DNA of 43,896 bases from a virus. This document shows, one piece after another, positions 1 through 6,021 of the stretch. The translations under genes were made by a program, and so were the position numbers. The notes beneath the pieces are model-generated. The model had not been told where the DNA came from. It searched no databases and was given only the letters and a program-made list of their open reading frames with translations. The first letter of the stretch is position 1. Every line of letters begins with the position of its first letter. Where the stretch lies: the IMG/VR virus record IMGVR_UViG_3300033149_001657, positions 64,001-107,896 of that record. One strand, 5' to 3'.

Positions 1-34
1 GAGAAAGGAGTATTTAAAAATAAATATAGATAAC

Positions 35-1105
35 CTAAAGGTCAGAAGCACTGAAGCTTCCAGACTTAGCATTAACAATTATACCGATTGCATTATCATC
101 TGTAACTGCAAATTCTCTCTCTGTCCATAGATGATACCATGTTCTATCTATTGCTGGTTTGCTCTCTTCCTCAGCTTCCAGGTCTCTCTTTATAACGTGA
201 TACCCAAGTCTGCTGGAGTCAACCATAATAGCTACTCCCTCTGGAACAAGTGGTGATTCTACTATCCTCAGATCAGCTATCATACCTATCTCTCCACTTA
301 TCAGATCTTTGTTGTAGAGTTTGGCATTTACAAACAGAGATGAAACATCTGGATCATATAACAGTGTAGATACTTCAGTGCTATTTACCAAGACTATATC
401 TGGATTTACAGTAGCAGCTAGCAAAGTGGATCTAAGATTGAATATGTCCCATGCAGTAAGAGATGATTTCTCACTAACGTCAACTACTAGACCAGATGAC
501 TTGCATCTGTTTGAGTATAAAAATGTAACTGTAGCAGCTGAAACAGAGTTTGATAGGAGAACCTTGCCATCATAATAGTCTACTGCATTTATAGTAGCTC
601 CAGGTGATACAGAAGAGATAGTAACTATCGGTGTCAGTGTTGTACTTCCAAGTGTACCACCACTCCAACTAGATATTGTACCAGATTTCAGATCAAGAGA
701 TATAGTTTGAGCTCGAAGATCCAATTCTTCAGCTAGTTTTTTACCAGCTTCATATAGAAAGTCCTTAAGAACATCTCTCACTGGCATCTCAAGAGCTTCA
801 TTATCTATTTCAAGTCTTATACCAAACTTAGATACTTCAACAGTTGTACCAGTATATGAAATTGTACTGGAGGATGAGATAGTACCTCCTTCAGAAAGAG
901 TCTCAACTGTTATACTTTCAGTAACATTAGGAAGAACAATACTTCTGGCTTTTACTTTCTCAAGATCTTTATTCTCTCTAAATATTTGAGATATTACAGT
1001 TTTACTTCTAGATACAAAATCAACAGTCTTAGATATTATTCTAGGAGTGATTTCCTGAACATCAGCTGTACCTAAAGCTAATTCAACCAGATCTTTCTCT
1101 CTCAT
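35..1105 (-). CDS. HK97-type major capsid protein, copy 1
   Basis: Forms the icosahedral shell of the head. The 356 residues are collinear from end to end with the second capsid protein at 9474-10535: shared NEALEM followed by a RDV block (residues 102-112), D-x-RAQT, LDLKS and SW-GG segments (129-150), a beta-rich insert (about 155-200) and C-terminal SGEIG, VPEG and RLGY motifs (270-302). Length and a position just after a prohead protease and scaffold fit HK97-fold capsid proteins. Start: ATG with AGGAGGG a few bases upstream, overlapping the previous stop as ATGA. It is the last gene of a minus-strand operon with protease-scaffold and two coiled-coil proteins; T-rich DNA follows the stop. 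One exact GATAGTWACTATC palindrome lies inside it. The HK97 assignment is by pattern and context, the paralogy by direct comparison. Confidence 0.85.
   Translation of the reverse strand: MREKDLVELALGTADVQEITPRIISKTVDFVSRSKTVISQIFRENKDLEKVKARSIVLPNVTESITVETLSEGGTISSSSTISYTGTTVEVSKFGIRLEIDNEALEMPVRDVLKDFLYEAGKKLAEELDLRAQTISLDLKSGTISSWSGGTLGSTTLTPIVTISSVSPGATINAVDYYDGKVLLSNSVSAATVTFLYSNRCKSSGLVVDVSEKSSLTAWDIFNLRSTLLAATVNPDIVLVNSTEVSTLLYDPDVSSLFVNAKLYNKDLISGEIGMIADLRIVESPLVPEGVAIMVDSSRLGYHVIKRDLEAEEESKPAIDRTWYHLWTEREFAVTDDNAIGIIVNAKSGSFSASDL
617..629. repeat. GATAGTWACTATC palindrome, exact copy 1
   Basis: Exact 13-bp palindrome inside capsid gene 1, coding Ile-Val-Thr-Ile on the minus strand. 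Confidence 0.75.
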
Positions 1106-1350
1106 CCAGATACCCTCCTTTTAGGTGGTTCTACTTCATAATGCTTGATAGCTAAGTTAGCAGCTAAATCAAGTCTTTCCCGTAGATCCAAGTTACTAGT
1201 TAAATCTTTAGTGATCTTGTTCATAGATAGTTCCTCTGAAGTCTTCTTCAAGGTCTCCATTTCTCTCTCTAGATTTTCGACTCTCTTAGTAAGTTCCTCT
1301 ATTTGTTTAAGACGTTCAAGTATCTGCAAAAGAGTATCTATTTCTGTCAT
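1102..1350 (-). CDS. Small coiled-coil virion-assembly protein A
   Basis: Short (82 residues) and almost wholly charged helix with a heptad-like Leu/Ile pattern, so very likely a coiled coil. It resembles its upstream neighbour (1353-1610): both start with an ILxxL helix, carry an Lys/Glu-rich middle and end in A-I-x-H-x-x-V-x-PPKRR. The two are tandem paralogs. Start: the ATG at 1350 has GGAG six bases upstream; an ATG six bases earlier would leave almost no spacing. It sits between protease-scaffold and capsid protein 1, so a capsid-assembly or internal-head role is likely, but no family is recognised and the role is inferred from position. Confidence 0.72.
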   Translation of the reverse strand: MTEIDTLLQILERLKQIEELTKRVENLEREMETLKKTSEELSMNKITKDLTSNLDLRERLDLAANLAIKHYEVEPPKRRVSG

Positions 1351-1352
1351 TC

Positions 1353-1610
1353 TCATCTCCTCTTCGGAGGTTGAACCCTGAAATGTTCTATAGCTGCATC
1401 AGCAGCTTTTTCAAGTAATGGTCTTACTTGAGCTCTTACATCTTCCAATCGATTTGATAGCTCTTCTACCTTCCTTAGAGAAGCAAAAACAGCTTGTTTA
1501 TTTTCCTCTTGAGTTAGTTTCTCCTCTTCTTTCTTCTCAAGAGTTTCTATTCTATTCTCTAGATTCTCTAGCTTTGTAAGTATCTGCATTAATATCTGAA
1601 CTTGATCCAT
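1353..1610 (-). CDS. Small coiled-coil virion-assembly protein B
   Basis: Paralog of the next gene downstream: 85 residues, predicted long helix rich in Glu/Lys with Leu/Ile repeats, ending in AAIEHFRVQPPKRR. The ATG overlaps the stop of the protease-scaffold gene (TAATG), which suggests translational coupling. The conserved basic PPKRR tail in both copies may contact DNA, the portal or the capsid interior. This is inference; I know no family. Location inside the protease-scaffold-capsid operon supports a head-assembly role. Confidence 0.72.
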   Translation of the reverse strand: MDQVQILMQILTKLENLENRIETLEKKEEEKLTQEENKQAVFASLRKVEELSNRLEDVRAQVRPLLEKAADAAIEHFRVQPPKRR

Positions 1611-2995
1611 TATATCTGAGCCTCACGTCTCTTTTTAAAATCAGCTATCAACATATCAGCTATTAAACCTTTCTCAGCTATCATCTTAGCTATCTCAGCT
1701 GGTGATGGGATGGTTTTTTCATGGCTCTGTTGAGGAGCTTGCTCTTGTGTAATAGTAGATTCTTCTTCTTTAGACTCCTCTACGTCTTCGGATTCTTCTT
1801 TATTAGAATCGGATGACTCTTTTTCTTGCTCCTGTTTCTGAGTCTTTGTGTCATCCTCTGGTTTCTGTTCTTCTGTCTTAGTTTCCTGAGTATCTTGTTT
1901 CTGTTCTTGTTCCTGAGAAGGTTCTTCCTGTGAAGAATCTTGTGCAGATTCCTCAGTATCATTCTCTTCGTTAGTAACTATCTCTTTATCAGACATTTCC
2001 TCACTTTCATCTGTCTCAGAGTTCTCATTCTCTACATCAATATCTGCATTTAAAGACTCTTCAGAATTCTCTTTCTCATTCTTAGACTGTTTCTCAGGTT
2101 CTGGATACTTACCCTCTCCATACTTACCATACTTATCAGCATGTTCTTTATTGAAGTGATCTATCATTTCCTCTTTAGTGTCGAATTCTTCTCCACACAC
2201 TGGACATTTAAACTTCTTAGATTGTTTCTCTGTTTCTCTGCTTAAGTTACCAGCTGCAATATTAAGACTAGCTATGTACTTCTCAGCTTCTTCCTTAGAA
2301 TCAAACTGTTTGAGAATCTTCATCCTTCCATCTTTTTGCTTCTCCATTACAATGTATTTACCAGTCTGTTTATTTCTAACTATTTTGTACTCACCAAGTT
2401 CTTCTATATCCTCTAGCTCTTCAGTTAAATGAGCTCCCCCTGTACCTCTAGGTGGTAAGAGCTTGTAAGCTAGATCACCAATTAGATCTAGAAGTTTTTC
2501 AGCTGTCTCCCTTCCAAAGTGAGCTATCAATCTCTCCTTATCTGATCTTGGACCAGATGGATATTCATTGTGATAGGAGTAGTAGTACTGAGGAACTGGA
2601 TATTGAGGATAGTAAGGATACTCGTATTTCTCAGGATATCCATATTGTGGATAGTAATAATACTTTGGATAAGATTTCTCTTCTTCACCTTCTTTGGGAG
2701 ATTTTGGATAGTAGTATGGATAACCGTAGTGTGGATAACCATACGTTGGATAATAATAGTAGTAAATCTTCACTTTAGCTCTCTTCTTGGATACTGGATA
2801 TTTTCCAGCTGGATAGAAACCATATATTACTCTATGATTCTTGATAGCTTCATCAGCAGGCATAAACTCAAGTTCAACTTCTCTTTCCCTGGGTTTCAGT
2901 ATAGGTAAAACAGCTACCATATCCTGTTTAAGTTCAAATATTTCCTCAATAGCTGAGTTTTCTTGAGATTCTTTTTCTGTATTTTCTTCACTCAT
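1610..2995 (-). CDS. Nested internal-start scaffold protein
   Basis: Within the protease-scaffold gene, the codons just before residue 222 read AAGGAGGAAATAAATATG: a full Shine-Dalgarno sequence eight bases from an in-frame ATG. It is stronger than any signal at the start of the full-length gene. Translation from here gives a 461-residue product that lacks the protease domain but keeps the Tyr-rich block, zinc finger, acidic region and C-terminal helix. This is the arrangement of lambda C and Nu3, where scaffold is made from an internal start in the protease gene. The signal is seen directly; production of the protein is inferred. Confidence 0.6.
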   Translation of the reverse strand: MSEENTEKESQENSAIEEIFELKQDMVAVLPILKPREREVELEFMPADEAIKNHRVIYGFYPAGKYPVSKKRAKVKIYYYYYPTYGYPHYGYPYYYPKSPKEGEEEKSYPKYYYYPQYGYPEKYEYPYYPQYPVPQYYYSYHNEYPSGPRSDKERLIAHFGRETAEKLLDLIGDLAYKLLPPRGTGGAHLTEELEDIEELGEYKIVRNKQTGKYIVMEKQKDGRMKILKQFDSKEEAEKYIASLNIAAGNLSRETEKQSKKFKCPVCGEEFDTKEEMIDHFNKEHADKYGKYGEGKYPEPEKQSKNEKENSEESLNADIDVENENSETDESEEMSDKEIVTNEENDTEESAQDSSQEEPSQEQEQKQDTQETKTEEQKPEDDTKTQKQEQEKESSDSNKEESEDVEESKEEESTITQEQAPQQSHEKTIPSPAEIAKMIAEKGLIADMLIADFKKRREAQI

Positions 2996-3658
2996 ATTTA
3001 TTTCCTCCTTATTCTCTGTATGAACATCATCATTTTTATTCATTTCTTTTATTACTCCAAAAAATTTAAACATAGAGCTTTCTGAGCTTTTATTCAGCTC
3101 TTCAGCATTAACTATAATACATGATTCACAAGCTGGTGCACTTGTAAGAGAGTTGTCTACTGGTTCAAGATCTATTCCTTTATCAACACCACCAACATTC
3201 TCTTTCTTTAAATATAGTTTCAAACTAGTACCTACAAATCTACCGTTCTTTAGCTCTTCTATAGCTTTAGGATCTGTTATCTCGGCTTCATACAAAATAG
3301 CTCCAAGAGTATCAGACCACTCAACATTAGTATGTTGTCCTACAGCCTTTGAACCAAAATCATCATCTCTCTCATGCTCTATTCTTACTGGAAGCTTAGA
3401 AAGCTTATCCTTGAATATCTTGTACATCTTTTTAATCTCTTCCTTAGAATAAAGAACACCATTCCATACACCCTCAGCTAATAGAATGCCTGAAATTCTG
3501 AGCTTGTCTGCAAGCTCTTCTACTACAGAGAAATCTGATAGTGTCTCAACCTCAACTGTGTCTGATATATTCCTCTTGGTAAGCTTTTCTATTTCTTGTC
3601 TGAGATAGGTATTTTCAGCTATTAGCTCATTAACAATACTATCACTCATTGAAACCAT
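1610..3658 (-). CDS. Prohead maturation protease fused to scaffold
   Basis: Head-maturation protease and internal scaffold in one 682-residue chain. Residues about 55-185 match the S78/U35-like prohead protease pattern: IEHERD with candidate catalytic His95, FVGTSLKLYL with candidate Ser145, then a D-x-SLTS-P segment. After a linker come a tyrosine-rich stretch (about 298-365, repeated YGYP/YYYP units), an ordered patch (about 420-465), a C2H2 finger (Cys485, Cys488, His501, His506), a long Glu/Gln/Ser acidic region (about 520-645) and a helical tail. Acidic helical scaffolds fused to proteases are known from lambda-like phages; the Tyr-rich block and zinc finger are unusual. No ribosome binding site precedes the ATG, but a TATA-like box lies about 26 bases upstream, so the message may be nearly leaderless. 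A second start lies inside (see 1610-2995). Confidence 0.82.
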   Translation of the reverse strand: MVSMSDSIVNELIAENTYLRQEIEKLTKRNISDTVEVETLSDFSVVEELADKLRISGILLAEGVWNGVLYSKEEIKKMYKIFKDKLSKLPVRIEHERDDDFGSKAVGQHTNVEWSDTLGAILYEAEITDPKAIEELKNGRFVGTSLKLYLKKENVGGVDKGIDLEPVDNSLTSAPACESCIIVNAEELNKSSESSMFKFFGVIKEMNKNDDVHTENKEEINMSEENTEKESQENSAIEEIFELKQDMVAVLPILKPREREVELEFMPADEAIKNHRVIYGFYPAGKYPVSKKRAKVKIYYYYYPTYGYPHYGYPYYYPKSPKEGEEEKSYPKYYYYPQYGYPEKYEYPYYPQYPVPQYYYSYHNEYPSGPRSDKERLIAHFGRETAEKLLDLIGDLAYKLLPPRGTGGAHLTEELEDIEELGEYKIVRNKQTGKYIVMEKQKDGRMKILKQFDSKEEAEKYIASLNIAAGNLSRETEKQSKKFKCPVCGEEFDTKEEMIDHFNKEHADKYGKYGEGKYPEPEKQSKNEKENSEESLNADIDVENENSETDESEEMSDKEIVTNEENDTEESAQDSSQEEPSQEQEQKQDTQETKTEEQKPEDDTKTQKQEQEKESSDSNKEESEDVEESKEEESTITQEQAPQQSHEKTIPSPAEIAKMIAEKGLIADMLIADFKKRREAQI

Positions 3659-3682
3659 CCCACAATTAATAGTGCATTTTCT

Positions 3683-3694
3683 ATAATTTAAATA
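3683..3694 (-). promoter_or_regulatory. TATA-like promoter of head operon
   Basis: On the minus strand AATATTTAAATTATAG lies with its centre about 30 bases upstream of the protease-scaffold ATG. An archaeal start site 22-27 bases downstream would fall a few bases before the ATG, which fits the missing ribosome binding site there. Confidence 0.45.
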
Positions 3695-4024
3695 TTAACT
3701 AACATAGAACTCTGCATTAGTATCAACATCATGCTCCTCACTTTTCGTATTAAGCTTCTTCATCACGTGTTCAGTCCATTTTACATCGTTCTTAAGAATT
3801 TTAGTTGCTATCTCCTTGAATTCAGACAGTATCTGTTCAAGTTCACTCTCATCAAAATCATTCATAATAGATGGATTGGTAAGCCATGTGTTCCATCCCA
3901 TGTAAGAAGCTAATATAGCTTTGTTGCATTTGTTTATTCCATTAACATATCCAAGTCTATCTTTGGGAAACATAGATTCTATTTCTTTTATTGTTGCCTT
4001 AACTCTATTAATCCATTTATCCAT
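3695..4024 (-). CDS. Unknown helical protein, possibly DUF2153-like
   Basis: A 109-residue soluble protein, mostly helical, with a GWNTWLTNP motif in the middle (about 43-52) followed by an acidic stretch (DFDESELEQI) and a second amphipathic helix. The DRLGYVNGI...GWN-W...ELEQI layout reminds me of the archaeal DUF2153 family of unknown function; this is from memory and weak. Start: the ATG at 4024 has AGAGGAA about eight bases upstream, while the ATG at 4030, which forms an ATGA overlap with the previous gene, is too close to it. It ends the operon of ligase and phosphoesterase-like genes. Confidence 0.6.
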   Translation of the reverse strand: MDKWINRVKATIKEIESMFPKDRLGYVNGINKCNKAILASYMGWNTWLTNPSIMNDFDESELEQILSEFKEIATKILKNDVKWTEHVMKKLNTKSEEHDVDTNAEFYVS

Positions 4025-4026
4025 AC

Positions 4027-6021
4027 TCATTTCCTCTTCTCCCTTATCTGAGATCTAACAAACTCATGTAGCTTGTTTTTCTTAATCCAATTAACTGCCT
4101 TATCATAATCCCATTTGTCAGATTTAAACGTTACATAAGCTACTCTAGCATGATGAATCTTGCCTGGTACAGAATATAGCCCTATAGCTATTTCCACTCC
4201 TTCTGGAATTTCTAGATCTGGTAGATACTTCTTTACTCTCTCATCTGGTTCTACTCTAGTAAACTTACGTATATCATAGATATGTACTATGAAATGATCC
4301 CATCCTCTCTTCTCTTCTATTTGGAATGGATCAAATGGTTCTCCTGTTCTAGGATCACCAGCTGATAATAATTCATAGTATAGCTCCATTAACCTGAATT
4401 TCTTAGATAGTTCTGGACTTGGAAGTTTACTCTTCATAAATTTCCACTCACCATTAGTCTTTCTTATAATGAAGTAACCTTTGAGTTTGCTACCTTTTAT
4501 GTTCATTGAAATAAAGTTTGGACTAGTCTCTAGCAGTGTAAGTTCACCATGATCCACAGTCTCTACTTTTGACCATACACCATAAGATCTTATCCTTGTT
4601 CCTGGTTCTTTTATAGACATCCATTTATCCACATCTACACCACAAGTTTTGTAAACAGCTTTTATTGGCTCTTCTATTTTAGCTTTTATTGGATTACCAT
4701 ATAGATTAACTTCTTCAAGATAGTTACTATCTTTTAGCTTCCATCTCAAGTCATAATGATAGTCAGGATCATCTTCAGGGAACCAGTGTTTATCTAATAC
4801 GAACTTTGCAATTCTTTCTTCTAGTTCTGATAGTTTCTCAAATGTGTAAGTATCTGTATCTGGATCTTCTTGTATTAACTGCCATCTACCACGTAGCTTC
4901 TTACCTTTAAATTCGATAGTTACTATCTCTTCCCCTGTTTCAGTTCTCTCTGTAGAATATTTAGCAGTACCACTATCTACAGTAGTAAAGTCAGCTGCCA
5001 TTCTCTTGTTCTCATTGAACTTAGTATCTGGACCAATCACACCATCATATGACATCCACTTTCTATCTGATCTGTCCATTTCATAAGCTCCCATTACTTC
5101 GTCTCTCAATGGATAGCCATCTAGTAGAAATGTACGCACTCTTCCCTCTCCTTTATCGTCAATGAATAAATACCATCTAAACTGAGGCACCTGTCTTCCA
5201 GACTTTGCTCTAAATCCCATCCAGCTCACTAAAGCTAGTGAAAACTTTACATTTTTTGATAGAAGCTCATCCTTCTTAGAGACATAGAGTTTTTCTAGCT
5301 TGTTAATATCTTTCTCATCAGACTTAGTAATCCACTGTAACCATTTTCTATATTGATCTTCAAAGTTCTTCTTAACCCATTCTTTAGGAAATGGAAATGG
5401 ACATTCCTTAGGTGGCTTCCATTTCTCTCTAATTGCTCTATTAGAAATAGTATATGGCAATTGAGTCTTTGGTATCATAAATCTCCACATCCTCTCATAC
5501 TTACCAGGAATAGGTTTCTTAGTTTCAGGATCTATCTTAGCTACTTTAATGCCTCTGATCACCACTCTAGTCCAGTCTTTAAAATACTTGTTATCTTTAA
5601 GGAAGTATTCATGGAAATAGACTTTCTGAGCTCCAGTCATATGCACACCAGTAGTTAGTATCTCAAACTTACCTGGAGCATCTTCTCCAGCTCCGACTTC
5701 ACCAGGTGGCACTTCACCCTCTACTTTTAACCATTGTAATGGTTGCCTAGCTTTAGTCTCAGCTCTAAATCCTTTACCAATATTGTCTAAAAGATTCTGG
5801 ACAGAAAATGGATCATCCTCACTAAACCCAACTATAGACCATCCAATCAAATATCCATTAACCTTCAATCTTAAATCTCCATGATTAGACTTCCCTATAC
5901 TATGTCTCTGAATAACAAATGGTTTTGGCTCCGTTACATACTCCATATACTTAGCAACTAATTTAGCTGCTATATTTTCTGAAACAACTAGCTCATCCAA
6001 CATATACTTATATATTTTCAT
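4027..6021 (-). CDS. LigD-like 3'-phosphoesterase repeat protein
   Basis: Probably trims or processes 3' ends for the ligase encoded immediately upstream. Residues 35-61 (FVIQRHSIGKSNHGDLRLKV then W) match the 3'-phosphoesterase (PE) domain of LigD, whose H-x-D-x-R triad appears here as His47, Asp49, Arg51 with His40 before it. EGEVPPGEVGAG (about 101-112) matches the PE 'EGxIPxGEYGAG' strand. At about 276-385 comes a second PE-like unit with a SYDGVIGP strand and a GKKLRGRWQLI end but no catalytic His/Asp. At about 409-530 a third has His412, HYDLR (His422, Asp424, Arg426) and SKLKGYFIIRK. At 664 residues it is far longer than a single PE domain (about 150-200), so it seems to be a triplicated PE. 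ATGA overlap and a good GGAGG tie it to the ligase gene. Motif matches are seen; activity is inferred. Confidence 0.7.
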   Translation of the reverse strand: MKIYKYMLDELVVSENIAAKLVAKYMEYVTEPKPFVIQRHSIGKSNHGDLRLKVNGYLIGWSIVGFSEDDPFSVQNLLDNIGKGFRAETKARQPLQWLKVEGEVPPGEVGAGEDAPGKFEILTTGVHMTGAQKVYFHEYFLKDNKYFKDWTRVVIRGIKVAKIDPETKKPIPGKYERMWRFMIPKTQLPYTISNRAIREKWKPPKECPFPFPKEWVKKNFEDQYRKWLQWITKSDEKDINKLEKLYVSKKDELLSKNVKFSLALVSWMGFRAKSGRQVPQFRWYLFIDDKGEGRVRTFLLDGYPLRDEVMGAYEMDRSDRKWMSYDGVIGPDTKFNENKRMAADFTTVDSGTAKYSTERTETGEEIVTIEFKGKKLRGRWQLIQEDPDTDTYTFEKLSELEERIAKFVLDKHWFPEDDPDYHYDLRWKLKDSNYLEEVNLYGNPIKAKIEEPIKAVYKTCGVDVDKWMSIKEPGTRIRSYGVWSKVETVDHGELTLLETSPNFISMNIKGSKLKGYFIIRKTNGEWKFMKSKLPSPELSKKFRLMELYYELLSAGDPRTGEPFDPFQIEEKRGWDHFIVHIYDIRKFTRVEPDERVKKYLPDLEIPEGVEIAIGLYSVPGKIHHARVAYVTFKSDKWDYDKAVNWIKKNKLHEFVRSQIREKRK
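4717..4733. repeat. GATAGTWACTATC palindrome, exact copy 2
   Basis: Exact copy (4719-4731) extended to a perfect 17-bp palindrome, AAGATAGTTACTATCTT, inside the phosphoesterase-like gene. Codes Asp-Ser-Asn-Tyr, a different phase from copy 1. Confidence 0.75.
4915..4927. repeat. GATAGTWACTATC palindrome, exact copy 3
   Basis: Exact copy, 196 bases from copy 2 in the same gene, coding Ile-Val-Thr-Ile. Confidence 0.75.

Noticed and set aside
2570-2775. Repeat structure that could be taken for a CRISPR or tandem DNA array
   Set aside because: The periodicity is irregular and is explained at the protein level by YGYP/YYYP units; there are no spacer-like segments. No CRISPR array was seen anywhere.
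2452-2908. Long open frames on both strands across the tyrosine-rich scaffold region, including hydrophobic ones
   Set aside because: They are reflections of the repetitive Tyr/Pro/Gly codons of the scaffold; no ribosome binding sites and no independent protein pattern.
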